Positions 1 to 8,751 of a stretch of 64,000 nucleotides of DNA are shown here, piece by piece; the first letter of the stretch is position 1, and each line of letters begins with the position of its first letter. Made by a program: the position numbers and the translations under genes. The stretch comes from Bifidobacterium ramosum. Lineage in GTDB: Bacteria; Actinomycetota; Actinomycetes; Actinomycetales; Bifidobacteriaceae. Under the pieces are notes generated by a model. It did not search any database. It had not been told where the DNA came from and saw only the letters and a program-made list of their open reading frames with translations. Where the stretch lies: positions 34,673-98,672 of the forward strand of contig NZ_WBSM01000013.1 of assembly GCF_009299505.1 (NCBI RefSeq). Direction: 5' to 3'.

Positions 1-1
1 G

Positions 2-1993
2 GGAGCGGAAGGCTGGGCCGGACGCGCCGGACTCGAGGCGAGTCGCGGCGACCGACCGGTCTACGCGCGCTGGACGCACGTCGAGACCATCGCTGATCAG
101 TCATCGATCACCGTCACCGCAACGGACGACGTCAACGGACTGCGTCTGATCGCAGCATTGCGCATCACCGCATCTGGGCTGGTCATCGCACGGCATACGA
201 TCACCAATACGGCCGATCCAGTCGCCGACCAGTCAGTCGCGCAGACCGTTGCGAACGCGGCCGAACCACTGTCCGTCAACTGGCTCGACGCCACCCTGCC
301 CATGCCGAAACGCGTCGATACGCTCACCCAGTTCACCGGTCGCTGGCCGCTCGAAAAGCAACCCGCCACCGCCGCGCTGCCGGTCGGCTCGGTCACGCGC
401 GACTGCCGCCGCGGCAAGACCGGGCACGACAGCCCATGGATGTTCATCGCTTCAGTCGGCACGCCGCGCTCGCAGTCGGGCGAGATCTGGGCCTGTCATC
501 TCGCGTGGAGTGGCAACCAGACGTACCGTGTCGACAATCTGCCCGCGCATGAACCGATGCTCGGTGCGGGCGAACTGCTCGGACCGGGCGAGGTGCGGCT
601 CGCGCCCGGCGAAAGCTACACCGCGCCGGAAGTGTGCTTCTCCTACTCGTCGCGCGGATTGGACGGCATCGCGGACCGCTTCCACGACTGGCTGCGCTCG
701 CTGCCGGGGCATGTGGACGTCACGGCCAAGCCGCGTCCGTTCACGCTCAACACGTGGGAGGCCGTGTATTTCAACCACGACGAGGCGACGCTCAAACGAC
801 TCGCCGATCGCGCGGCCGAGGTCGGCGTGGAACGGTTCGTGCTCGACGACGGCTGGTTCCACGAGCGCCGCGACGACACGCGCGGGCTCGGCGACTGGGT
901 GGTCGATCCGGAGGTGTGGCCGGCCGGGCTTGACGGTCTGGCCGCGCACGTGCACGGCCTCGGCATGGAGTTCGGCCTGTGGTTCGAGCCGGAGATGGTC
1001 AACCTCGACTCCGATCTGGCACGTGAGCACCCGGATTGGATACTTGCCGCACCTGAAGCGGTTCCGTGTAGGGAGGACCTGTCATATCGCACGCAGTACG
1101 TACTCGATCTCGCCAATCCGGACGCGTATGCACACGTGCGCGATCAGATGGCCGCGCTGGTCGAACGGCTCGGCGTGGACTATATCAAGTGGGATCACAA
1201 CCGCGAGGTCACCGAGCCGATGCACGACGGACACTTCGGCTTGCACGAGCAGACCGAAGCCTGCTATCGCCTGTTCGACGAACTGAAATCACGGTTCCCT
1301 GGGCTCGAGATCGAAAGCTGCTCGTCCGGCGGTGCACGCACCGACGCGGGCATCCTGCAGCACGCCGACCGCATCTGGGCGTCCGATTCCAACGATCCGC
1401 GCGACCGCGTCGACATTCAGCGCTGGACCGAACTCATTGTGCCGCCCGAAATGATCGGCGCGCACGTCGGCCCGTCGCCTGCGCATTCCACGGCCCGTGC
1501 CACCGACCTGAGCTACCGTGCGGCGATCTCCTTAACCGGTTGCTCCGGATTCGAGTGGAACATCCTCGAATGCACGGACGCCGAGATCGACGTGCTGAAA
1601 TCGTTCGTCGCACTGTACAAGGAGCTGCGCAGACTGCTGCACACCGGCCGCGTGATGCACGCCGACCTGAAGGACCCGTCGTTGCGGGCGCGCGGTGTGG
1701 TGAACGACGACCGCACGCACGCCGTATGGGTCGTCGCCACCACCGACAACATCCGCGACTGGCTGGCCGAGCGGCTGCCCGTGACCGGACTTGACCCGGC
1801 ACGCACCTATCGCGTGCGGATGCGGCGCGAGATCGGCGAATCGCACTGGGGATGGGTGACGCCGCAATGGCTCACCGCCGCGCAGGAGGACGGCGGATTC
1901 ATTGCGCCTGGACTGCTGCTCGGCAGCGTCGGGCTGCAACTGCCGAACCTGTGGCCGATGCAGGCGATCGTACTTGAGTTCGAGGCGATCTGA
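2..1993 (+). CDS. Alpha-galactosidase, GH36 (5' end outside window)
   Basis: This intracellular glycosidase should remove terminal alpha-1,6-galactose from raffinose-type sugars or galactomannan oligosaccharides. The frame is open to the left edge, so the N-terminus is missing; the TTG at 158 is internal, because residues encoded before it continue the beta-sandwich domain. The (beta/alpha)8 domain follows with the GH36 motif KWDHNR, whose Asp (codon at 1193) is the expected nucleophile, and SDSNDP, whose first Asp (codon at 1385) is the expected acid/base. SCSSGGARTD between them is also typical of the family. About 664 codons are visible, close to the usual 700-750. No signal peptide can be judged. 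The mannanase and isomerase downstream suggest a role in galactomannan use (inference). Each gene in this cluster is separated by a copy of the 112-bp repeat. Confidence 0.93.
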   Translation, partial: GAEGWAGRAGLEASRGDRPVYARWTHVETIADQSSITVTATDDVNGLRLIAALRITASGLVIARHTITNTADPVADQSVAQTVANAAEPLSVNWLDATLPMPKRVDTLTQFTGRWPLEKQPATAALPVGSVTRDCRRGKTGHDSPWMFIASVGTPRSQSGEIWACHLAWSGNQTYRVDNLPAHEPMLGAGELLGPGEVRLAPGESYTAPEVCFSYSSRGLDGIADRFHDWLRSLPGHVDVTAKPRPFTLNTWEAVYFNHDEATLKRLADRAAEVGVERFVLDDGWFHERRDDTRGLGDWVVDPEVWPAGLDGLAAHVHGLGMEFGLWFEPEMVNLDSDLAREHPDWILAAPEAVPCREDLSYRTQYVLDLANPDAYAHVRDQMAALVERLGVDYIKWDHNREVTEPMHDGHFGLHEQTEACYRLFDELKSRFPGLEIESCSSGGARTDAGILQHADRIWASDSNDPRDRVDIQRWTELIVPPEMIGAHVGPSPAHSTARATDLSYRAAISLTGCSGFEWNILECTDAEIDVLKSFVALYKELRRLLHTGRVMHADLKDPSLRARGVVNDDRTHAVWVVATTDNIRDWLAERLPVTGLDPARTYRVRMRREIGESHWGWVTPQWLTAAQEDGGFIAPGLLLGSVGLQLPNLWPMQAIVLEFEAI

Positions 1994-2021
1994 GCGGCGG
2001 TCGGGCGGGCGGCGCGCGCAG

Positions 2022-2133
2022 CGACACGCCGGCGGAGTGATCACGACACGCACGATGCGATTTCGGAATCGGCTGCATATGGCCGATGTGCGGAACGCAT
2101 CAAGCGTGTCGTGATCACATGGCCGGCGTGTCG
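2022..2133. repeat. 112-bp inverted-repeat element, copy 1 of 3
   Basis: Long imperfect palindrome. It begins CGACACGCCGG and ends CCGGCGTGTCG, with second-level arms GTGATCACGACACGC / GCGTGTCGTGATCAC and a central ATCGGC/GCCGAT stem. The same element, also exactly 112 bp, lies at 3341 and 4756. It sits between the alpha-galactosidase and mannanase genes and has no U-tract. Confidence 0.92.
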
Positions 2134-2182
2134 CAGCCAATCCGCCGCCACGCCGCCGTCATCAACAGCAAAGGAGCATCAC

Positions 2183-3325
2183 ATGACCACCCCCGTGGAC
2201 CCGCAACTCACCCCGCGCACCCGTGCGCTGTTCGACGCCCTGCACGCCCACGCCGGCGAATTCGCCATGTTCGGCCATCAAGGCGACACCTCCGCCCACC
2301 ACACCACGGACGCCGACTCCGACACGCTCGCCGTCACCGGCTCATACCCCGCCGTGTGGGGCGCCGACCTCGGCCGCATCGAACTCGGCTGGGACGAGAA
2401 CATCGACCACGTGCCGTTCGCCGACATCCGCAGCGAAGCCCGCCGCGCAGTCGAACTCGGCGCGATCGTCACATTCAGCTGGCATTCGGTCAATCCGATC
2501 ACCGGAGGCGGCTACGGCGACAACCTTGCCCCCGAATCGGTCGCGGCGGTGCTGCCCGGCGGCGCGCATCACGACAAGTACATCGGCTGGCTCGACCATC
2601 TCGCCGACTTCCTGCTGAGCGTGCGCGACGCCGCCGGCGAGCCGATCCCGATCGTCTTCCGCCCGTTCCATGAGCATACCGGCGACTGGTTCTGGTGGTG
2701 TCCCGGCTCGCCCGCGCAGCCGACCGACACCACGCCGGAACAGTTCGCCGCGCTGTGGCGCATGACCATCGAGTACCTGCGCGATGTGCGTGGCGTGCAT
2801 CATGTGCTGTACGCCTATTCGCCCGATCGCAGCCGCATCGACATGACCGACGACGAGACGCTCGAGGCCGGCTATCTGCGCGGCTATCCGGGCGACGAAT
2901 ACGTCGACGTGCTCGGACTCGACGACTACTGGGACATCGACCGCCCGCTTTCCGGTCCGGAAGCGGCCGATCCGCGCGAACGCCACGACAAGTTCGTGCG
3001 CATTCTCACGTTGATCGGGCGGCTCGGCAAGGAACGCGGGCGGCTGGCGGCGGTTACGGAGGTTGGGTCGCCGCGTGAGTTCGCGGCTGCGTACGGCGAC
3101 GATCCGAACACGCCGTGGACGACGTTCCTGCTGAGCGCCGCGAAGGCGAACGAGTACACACGCCGCGCGCTGTGGTACCTGCCGTGGTGCAATTTCGACG
3201 GGGCGGAGGACACCGGCGCGTATGGCACGCCGACCGTGGACTCGCCGTACGCCGAGGATTTCCGCAGGTTCGTGCGCGATGATTTCATGCGGTTGGCGGA
3301 TACGCTGCCGGATATGTATGTGTGA
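2183..3325 (+). CDS. Beta-mannanase / mannobiohydrolase, GH26
   Basis: Hydrolyses beta-1,4-mannosidic linkages. The 380-residue protein is a single GH26 (beta/alpha)8 domain. FRPFHEHTGDWFWW contains the expected acid/base Glu164, and AAVTEVGSP contains the expected nucleophile Glu293. There is no signal peptide or wall anchor, so it should act on imported mannooligosaccharides rather than polymeric mannan. The start is the ATG at 2183, preceded by AAAGGAGC; the frame is open further upstream but that stretch overlaps the 112-bp repeat. Flanking alpha-galactosidase and sugar isomerase genes fit a galactomannan route. Exact specificity (endo, or exo releasing mannobiose) cannot be read from sequence. 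Confidence 0.9.
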   Translation: MTTPVDPQLTPRTRALFDALHAHAGEFAMFGHQGDTSAHHTTDADSDTLAVTGSYPAVWGADLGRIELGWDENIDHVPFADIRSEARRAVELGAIVTFSWHSVNPITGGGYGDNLAPESVAAVLPGGAHHDKYIGWLDHLADFLLSVRDAAGEPIPIVFRPFHEHTGDWFWWCPGSPAQPTDTTPEQFAALWRMTIEYLRDVRGVHHVLYAYSPDRSRIDMTDDETLEAGYLRGYPGDEYVDVLGLDDYWDIDRPLSGPEAADPRERHDKFVRILTLIGRLGKERGRLAAVTEVGSPREFAAAYGDDPNTPWTTFLLSAAKANEYTRRALWYLPWCNFDGAEDTGAYGTPTVDSPYAEDFRRFVRDDFMRLADTLPDMYV

Positions 3326-3340
3326 TGTTGTGTGGTTGTG

Positions 3341-3452
3341 CGACACGCCGGTGGGGTGATCACGACACGCTTGATGTGTTTTCGGGATCGGCTTGATACG
3401 GCCGATGTGCGGAACGTATCGAGCGTGTCGTGATCACTTGATCGGCGTGTCG
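3341..3452. repeat. 112-bp inverted-repeat element, copy 2 of 3
   Basis: Same architecture and exact length as the copy at 2022: CGACACGCCGG outer arm, GTGATCACGACACGC second arm and ATCGGC/GCCGAT centre. It lies between the mannanase stop codon and the serine hydrolase start. Confidence 0.92.
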
Positions 3453-3471
3453 TCGAGCGTAGAAGGGGGAT

Positions 3472-4755
3472 ATGACCATGACCAATGAACTCATTCAGGA
3501 CGCGATGGACCGGGCGGTCGATCGCGGCGAGATCGCCGGCGCGACGATGCTGGCCGTGCGGCATGGCGAGGAACGATGGCAGGCCAGCGCCGGCATGCGC
3601 AATATCGAGCGCGGCGAGGCGATGACCCGCGACACGATCTTCCGCCTGTATTCGCAGAGCAAACCGGTGACCGGCACGGCCGCGATGATGCTCGTCGAAC
3701 GCGGACTGCTCGATCTCGCGGCGCCGGTGAGCGAGTATCTGCCGGGATTCAAGGGGCAGCGCGTCACCACGGAGTTCGCGGACGATCGTTCGGCGGGCGA
3801 CTGGCTGACCAACGACATCCCGACCGATCAGGCTGGCTCAACCGGTTCAGTTATCGGCGACGGTGAACGCACCGTGCCGGCCGAGCGCGAGGTCACCGTC
3901 AAGGATCTGCTCACCATGACCTCGGGCCTGCCGTACGGCGACGCGAACTTCGAGGCCGGGCGCCTCGTCGGCAAGGTCTTCGACGAACTCGACGCGCGGC
4001 TGCACGGGCCGCATCCGATGGGCACGGTCGAACTGGCGAACCGGCTCGGCGGCTGCCCGCTGCGGTTCCAGCCGGGCTCGCGCTGGATGTACGGCACGAG
4101 CGCGGACGTGATCGGCGCGATCGTCGAGGTCGTGAGCGGACGGCGGTTCGGCGACTTCCTGCGCGACGAACTGTTCGAGCCGCTCGGCATGCGCGACACC
4201 GCGTTCTACGTGCCGGCCGATCGGATCGATCGTCTGGCGGCGGTGTACGACAATCCCGACAATCCGATCGACCCGGCAAACGCGGGCGGCCCTCTGCGTG
4301 AGATCGTCACCGATCATCTCGGCGTGCCATACGCGGCGACCGAGGACCCGGCATATCAGGCTGGCGGCGCGGGGCTGCGCTCCACCGTCGACGACTTCGC
4401 GCGGTTCGGGCAGATGCTACTCGGCGGCGGCGAACTGGACGGCGTGCGCGTGCTGCAGCCGGCGACCGTGCGCATGATGACGTCCGGGGCGCTGTTCGCG
4501 CGGCATTACCCGGATTTCGAGGGTTGGCAGCCAGGGTGCAACTACAACACGTTCATGCGCATCGTGGAGGAACCGGGGAAGTCGACGATGATCTCGCGCG
4601 TCGGCGAATACGGCTGGGACGGGTGGCTCGGCACGTACTTCAGCAACGATCCGGCGACGGGAACGACGTTCCTGTTCATGATTCAGCTGACCAACGCGGG
4701 GACGATCGCGGTGACGCGGAAGGTGAAGAACATCGTGAACGCGCATCTGGAGTGA
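3472..4755 (+). CDS. Serine hydrolase of the beta-lactamase/transpeptidase-like family
   Basis: A 427-residue protein of the class C beta-lactamase / EstB-type fold. The SxxK signature is visible in RLYSQSKPVTG, and the YxN element is replaced by YGTSAD in RWMYGTSADVIG. Family members are esterases, D-aminopeptidases or penicillin-interactive proteins. There is no signal peptide, which argues against cell-wall action. Its place between mannanase and sugar isomerase suggests an esterase acting on acylated oligosaccharides such as acetylated mannan fragments (inference only). The start could be the ATG at 3472 or at 3478; the second has better spacing from GAAGGGGG. Confidence 0.8.
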   Translation: MTMTNELIQDAMDRAVDRGEIAGATMLAVRHGEERWQASAGMRNIERGEAMTRDTIFRLYSQSKPVTGTAAMMLVERGLLDLAAPVSEYLPGFKGQRVTTEFADDRSAGDWLTNDIPTDQAGSTGSVIGDGERTVPAEREVTVKDLLTMTSGLPYGDANFEAGRLVGKVFDELDARLHGPHPMGTVELANRLGGCPLRFQPGSRWMYGTSADVIGAIVEVVSGRRFGDFLRDELFEPLGMRDTAFYVPADRIDRLAAVYDNPDNPIDPANAGGPLREIVTDHLGVPYAATEDPAYQAGGAGLRSTVDDFARFGQMLLGGGELDGVRVLQPATVRMMTSGALFARHYPDFEGWQPGCNYNTFMRIVEEPGKSTMISRVGEYGWDGWLGTYFSNDPATGTTFLFMIQLTNAGTIAVTRKVKNIVNAHLE

Positions 4756-4867
4756 CGACACGCCGGCCGGGTGATCACGACGCGCTTGATGCGTTTTCCG
4801 GATCGGCGGATCGTCGCCGATGTTCGGGTCGTATCAAGCGTGTCGTGATCAGGTGAGCGGCGTGTCG
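4756..4867. repeat. 112-bp inverted-repeat element, copy 3 of 3
   Basis: Begins immediately after the serine hydrolase stop codon and is again exactly 112 bp. The arms show substitutions against copies 1 and 2 (ACGACGCGC for ACGACACGC), while the outer CGACACGCCGG/CGGCGTGTCG ends are kept. Confidence 0.92.
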
Positions 4868-4938
4868 CGCGTATCGTCGTCCGCCGGACGGTCCGGACGG
4901 CGTGTCGCATCGTCCGTCAGTCGTATGATCAGTAATAC

Positions 4939-4950
4939 TTAACCGGTTCA
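4939..4950. promoter_or_regulatory. Candidate LacI-type operator upstream of the sugar isomerase
   Basis: TTAACCGGTTCA is a near-palindrome with the central CG typical of LacI-family operators. It lies 26 bp before the isomerase start codon and has the AACCGGTT core also seen at 10124, 10218 and 34671. Confidence 0.45.
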
Positions 4951-4975
4951 GCGACGACCGACGCAAGGAGATCAT

Positions 4976-6211
4976 ATGACTCAGTACACACTCGACAATC
5001 CCGACAACAAGACCTGGCTGAATGCGCAACGCGACAGCCTCATGAACTTCGGCCACGCGTTCCCGTCGCCCGGCGGCGGCTCCTACTGGCTCGGCGACGA
5101 CGGCACGCCGTGGAAGGACCGCAACCGCGAGACGTGGATCACCTGCCGCATGACGCACGTCTACTCGCTGGCCGCGTTCGTCGGCCATCCGGGGGCCGAG
5201 GCGTTGGTCGACGCCGGCCTCAAGGGCCTCACCGGCGAGCTGCACGACGACGCGAACGGCGGCTGGTACGCGGCCGTCACCCCGGACGGCGGCCATATCG
5301 GCACCAAGCAGTGCTACGCGCACGCGTTCGTGCTGCTCGCCGCGTCGTCCGCCACGCTGCTCGGCCGGCCGGGCGCCGCCGAACTGCTCGCCGACGCACA
5401 GCAGGTCTTCCTGAAGCGGTTCTGGGACGACGAGATCGGCCTGTCCGTGGACACGTGGAACGAGGACTTCACCGAACTCGATCCGTACCGCGGCCTCAAC
5501 GCCAACATGCACTCGGTCGAGGCGTTCCTCGCCGTGGCCGACGTGACCGGCGACGAATCGTGGCGCACGCGCGCCGGCCGCATCATCGACCACGTGCTCG
5601 GCTGGGCGTCCGACAACCACTGGCGCATCCCCGAGCATTTCCACTCCGACTGGTCGCTCGACCTCGAATGCAACGCCGACAAGAAGGACGACCAGTTCAA
5701 GCCGTACGGCGCAACGCCCGGCCACGGCATCGAGTGGGCGCGACTGATCACGCAGTACGCGCTGAGCGCGCGTGGTCTTGACGAGACGCGCAAGGCGGAG
5801 CTGATCGACGCGGCCGAGCATCTGTTCCGTCGCGCCGTCGCGGACGGCTGGGACGCGGACGGTGCGCCCGGCATCGTGTACACGACCGACTGGGACGGCA
5901 AGCCGGTGGTGCACGACCGCATGCACTGGACGCTCGCCGAGGCGATCAACACGTCGTCGACGCTGGCGCACGTGACCGGCAAGGCGGAGTACGCCGACTG
6001 GTACGCGACGTTCCTGCAGTACGCCGATGAGTATGTGATCGATCACGTGCACGGTTCGTGGTTCCACCAGTTGGATCGTGAGAACCACGTGATCGGCACC
6101 GTGTGGCCGGGCAAGTCGGATCTGTATCACGCGACGCAGTCGATGATGATTCCGCTGGCCGATCCGTCGCTGTCGATCGCCGTCGCCACCGCGCGTGAGT
6201 TGCAGCGGTAA
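4976..6211 (+). CDS. YihS-type aldose-ketose isomerase (AGE fold), likely D-mannose isomerase
   Basis: A 411-residue (alpha/alpha)6-barrel protein of the N-acylglucosamine 2-epimerase superfamily. It resembles E. coli YihS along its length: WITCRMTHVYSLAA near the N-terminus, GLNANMHSVEAFLAVADVT in the middle, and DLYHATQSMMIP near the C-terminus, where the last His is an expected catalytic residue. YihS-type enzymes interconvert D-mannose and D-fructose (and, in enterobacteria, sulfoquinovose). With a mannanase and alpha-galactosidase upstream, mannose to fructose conversion feeding glycolysis or the bifid shunt is the simplest reading (inference). A 2-epimerase acting on mannobiose is a weaker alternative. 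The ATG at 4976 follows CAAGGAGATC. Confidence 0.85.
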   Translation: MTQYTLDNPDNKTWLNAQRDSLMNFGHAFPSPGGGSYWLGDDGTPWKDRNRETWITCRMTHVYSLAAFVGHPGAEALVDAGLKGLTGELHDDANGGWYAAVTPDGGHIGTKQCYAHAFVLLAASSATLLGRPGAAELLADAQQVFLKRFWDDEIGLSVDTWNEDFTELDPYRGLNANMHSVEAFLAVADVTGDESWRTRAGRIIDHVLGWASDNHWRIPEHFHSDWSLDLECNADKKDDQFKPYGATPGHGIEWARLITQYALSARGLDETRKAELIDAAEHLFRRAVADGWDADGAPGIVYTTDWDGKPVVHDRMHWTLAEAINTSSTLAHVTGKAEYADWYATFLQYADEYVIDHVHGSWFHQLDRENHVIGTVWPGKSDLYHATQSMMIPLADPSLSIAVATARELQR

Positions 6212-6259
6212 GCGCGAGCGCGCGACTGACTGACGCGTGCGTGACTGACACATAACGAC

Positions 6260-6307
6260 AACGGACATACAGCCGATACTGACTGCGGAATCGGCTGTAT
6301 GTCCGTT
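6260..6307. repeat. 48-bp palindromic repeat (family B), copy 1
   Basis: Consensus arms AACGGACATACAGCCGAT and ATCGGCTGTATGTCCGTT, perfectly complementary, around loop ACTGACTGCGGA. Confidence 0.95.
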
Positions 6308-6391
6308 GAGGGGTGGGTGCATTGAGGAGTGAGTAGGCGCGATATCGCGCTAAGGGCGCGGCTGAGCTGAGCGTTGATTCGCATTCTGTCT

Positions 6392-6439
6392 AACGGACAT
6401 ACAGCCGATTCGCCCACCTCGATCGGCTGTATGTCCGTT
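6392..6439. repeat. 48-bp palindromic repeat (family B), copy 2
   Basis: Perfect consensus arms around the loop TCGCCCACCTCG. Confidence 0.95.
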
Positions 6440-6520
6440 GAGGAGAGGAGTGCTGACGTAAGGGGCGGATCGGTGTCGCGAGCCACCACTGGACGTCTCT
6501 TGGACGCTGTCGTTTTTCTC

Positions 6521-6568
6521 AACGGACATACAGTCGAAACCGGCTATGGAATCGGCTGTATGTCCGTT
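6521..6568. repeat. 48-bp palindromic repeat (family B), copy 3
   Basis: The left arm ends AGTCGAA instead of AGCCGAT; the right arm is consensus. A run of T follows at once, so it could act as an intrinsic terminator on the plus strand. Confidence 0.92.
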
Positions 6569-6594
6569 TTTTGTTGGGTATGTCCGTCAGGGTT

Positions 6595-6642
6595 GACGGA
6601 CATACAGCCGTTTTGCCCACCACAATCGGCTGTATGTCCGTT
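6595..6642. repeat. 48-bp palindromic repeat (family B), copy 4
   Basis: The left arm starts GACGG and ends CCGTT; the right arm is consensus. It lies just beyond the 3' end of the reverse-strand permease gene. Confidence 0.92.
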
Positions 6643-6664
6643 GGGGAGTGACGAATGACGTGCG

Positions 6665-8044
6665 CTACTTGCGCACCTGCGTGAGCTGGTACGCGGCGAG
6701 CAGGATCGCCAGCCAGATCACGCCGGCGATCACGGCCACGCGGTAGCTCGGCGAGAAGCACATGAGCACCACGACGAGCGCGAGGAACGCGAGTACGACG
6801 TACGGCATCACGCGCGCGAACGGCAGCTTGAAATGGATCGCATCCAACGCTTCGGAACCGTGCAATCCCGCCAACTCAGCCGGACCGTCGCCCGCCGCGA
6901 CCACGCGACGGAAATGCACTTCCGTGATCATGATCATCGACCAGTTGATCACGCCGGCGATCGTCGCGATCGACATGAGATAGTTGAACGCGAACTCCGG
7001 CCACAGGAACACGACGACCACGGCGAGTGCGGTGATGATCGCGGAGGTGATCACGCCCGCGACCGGCACGCCGCGCGAGTTCAGGCGACCCAGATACGCC
7101 GGCGCGTTGCCCTGCTTGGCGAGCGAGTACAGCATGCGCGAGTTCGCGTAGAGGCCGGAATTGTAGACGCTCATCACGGCGGTCAGGCACACGAAGTTGA
7201 GGATGCCGGCGGCCGCGTGCACGCCTACCGAGTCGAAGATCTGCACGAACGGGCTGGACTTGCCGTCGATCGTGTTCCACGGCACCACGGCCATGATCAC
7301 GCCGATCGCGCCGATGTAGAACACGAGGATGCGCCAGATGATGCCGTTCGTCGCGCGCGGGATCGTGGTGCGCGGGCTTTCGGTCTCGCCTGCGGTGATG
7401 CCGATGAGTTCGGTGCCGCCGAAGCTGAACATGACGACGCACAGGGCCATGAGCAGGCCGGTCCACTGGCCGTCGGCCGTGCGTTGCATGAGGCCGTGCG
7501 GGAAGAAGCCGCCGTCGATCGCGAACCAGTTCGCGAAGCTCGCCTTGATGCCCGAGTCGGTCGGCAGGCCGGCGACGAGCACGGCGAGGCCGCCGAGGAT
7601 CATCGCGACGACGGCCACGATCTTGATGATCGCGAACCAGAACTCGAATTCGCCGAACTTGCTTACGCCGAGCAGGTTCGCGGCGGCGATCACGACGAGG
7701 AACACGGCCGCGGACACCCATTGCGGGATGTTCGGGAACCAGTAGTTGACGAAACTGCCGACGACCGACAGCTCGACCATCGAGACGAGGATGTAGTTGA
7801 ACCAGTAGTTCCAGCCGGAGACGAAGCCCGCGCGCTTCGACCAGTAGCGGCTCGCGTAGTAGCTGAACGCGCCGGCCTTCGGATCCTCGACCGACATCTC
7901 GGACAGCGCGCGCACGATCATGAAGATCGCGAGGCCGCCGACAAGATAGGCGAGCAGGATGCTCGGGCCGGCGAGGCTGATCGATTCGCTCGAGCCGTAG
8001 AACAGGCCGGTGCCGGGGCCGGTCGGTGCATGCTGCTCTGCCAT
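6665..8044 (-). CDS. Amino-acid permease, APC superfamily, with shortened N-terminus
   Basis: A 459-residue polytopic membrane protein. GTGLFYGSSESISLAGPS matches the first helix and substrate-binding unwound segment of AAT-family permeases, and GWNYWFNY, FSFGGTELIGITAGE and AKQGNAPAYLGRLNSRGVPV are typical later segments. Members normally have a charged tail and a helix ending in IGG(x)IGTGLF at the N-terminus. Here only MAEQHAPTGP precedes GTGLF, so the first half of helix 1 is absent, and no other frame upstream restores it. The ATG at 8044 is preceded by only a weak AAAGAAG. The gene may be inactive, may start non-canonically, or may be a real variant. Substrate is unknown. Confidence 0.75.
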   Translation of the reverse strand: MAEQHAPTGPGTGLFYGSSESISLAGPSILLAYLVGGLAIFMIVRALSEMSVEDPKAGAFSYYASRYWSKRAGFVSGWNYWFNYILVSMVELSVVGSFVNYWFPNIPQWVSAAVFLVVIAAANLLGVSKFGEFEFWFAIIKIVAVVAMILGGLAVLVAGLPTDSGIKASFANWFAIDGGFFPHGLMQRTADGQWTGLLMALCVVMFSFGGTELIGITAGETESPRTTIPRATNGIIWRILVFYIGAIGVIMAVVPWNTIDGKSSPFVQIFDSVGVHAAAGILNFVCLTAVMSVYNSGLYANSRMLYSLAKQGNAPAYLGRLNSRGVPVAGVITSAIITALAVVVVFLWPEFAFNYLMSIATIAGVINWSMIMITEVHFRRVVAAGDGPAELAGLHGSEALDAIHFKLPFARVMPYVVLAFLALVVVLMCFSPSYRVAVIAGVIWLAILLAAYQLTQVRK

Positions 8045-8063
8045 GCCTGATGCTTCTTTCTCT

Positions 8064-8104
8064 CGTGGTCCGTATGCGCAGTTCGTATACGTGGTCCGTA
8101 TGCG
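8064..8104. promoter_or_regulatory. 15-bp direct repeat upstream of the permease
   Basis: CGTGGTCCGTATGCG occurs at 8064-8078 and again at 8090-8104, 26 bp apart, just upstream of the reverse-strand permease start. Two identical sites at near-helical spacing suggest regulator binding, but no regulator is identified. Confidence 0.35.
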
Positions 8105-8300
8105 TGGTGTGCATGTGCAACGATGGCGTGCCGTGCTGCTGGCGTGGCGTCGCGTATCGTCGGCAATGCAACCGTATGCAATGGCCGCTATTGTAGGCCG
8201 TTCGCCGTATCCGCCGTGTATCGTGTCCGATTTTTGCGGGGAGTGGGCGGGGGCGGATGCGGTGGGACGTGGTTGGCGACGAGGCGCGATGTGGCCGGGT

Positions 8301-8394
8301 GCGGTAGGCGGCGGGATGCAGTGCGGCACAGTGCGGTGCGGTAAGCGACGGGATGCAGTGCGGCGCAGTGCGGTAGGCGAGGCGCGGTAGGCGG
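8301..8394. repeat. Degenerate tandem repeat, units of about 32-37 bp
   Basis: The pattern GCGGTAGGCGGCGGGATGCA, followed by GTGCGGCACAGT, recurs with substitutions at 8338 and partly at 8370. It lies in the 707-bp gene-free interval between the permease and LacI genes. No coding or RNA feature is visible in it. Confidence 0.5.
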
Positions 8395-8500
8395 TGAGTT
8401 GGTGCGATGAACGGCACGTTGGCCCCAGATAGATGACTCGTGGCATGCTGACGGGCTGGCTCGCGACTCGCAGTACGCTCTTCTCCGCTCTTTCCTCCTC

Positions 8501-8548
8501 AACGGACATACAGCCGATTACCCGGCCGAAATCGGCTGTATGTCCGTT
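8501..8548. repeat. 48-bp palindromic repeat (family B), copy 5
   Basis: Perfect consensus arms around loop TACCCGGCCGAA, in the permease-lacI intergenic region. Confidence 0.95.
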
Positions 8549-8751
8549 GTGAGGAAGAGGAACCGGCGCCGTGGATTGCGCAGAAGCGCTCCGAATCCAC
8601 ATCGGCTGAGCGCGTCGCCGACTTTGGCATAATGTTGGCATAATAAGTTGATGTCGGAAAGAAAATGCCTGCGCGCCTGCGGAACGCAACTGTCGATCGC
8701 GAATGTTCCGGGGGGGGTGCGTCGCAGCCTGATGAAACGAGGTGGTGAACG

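Larger units (their letters stand above)
6212..6664. other. Gene-free interval with four palindromic repeats
   Basis: This 453-bp stretch lies between the isomerase (+) and the permease (-), both of which end into it. It contains only four copies of the 48-bp palindrome (6260, 6392, 6521, 6595). The copy at 6521 is followed by TTTTTT and could terminate transcription on the plus strand. Confidence 0.8.
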
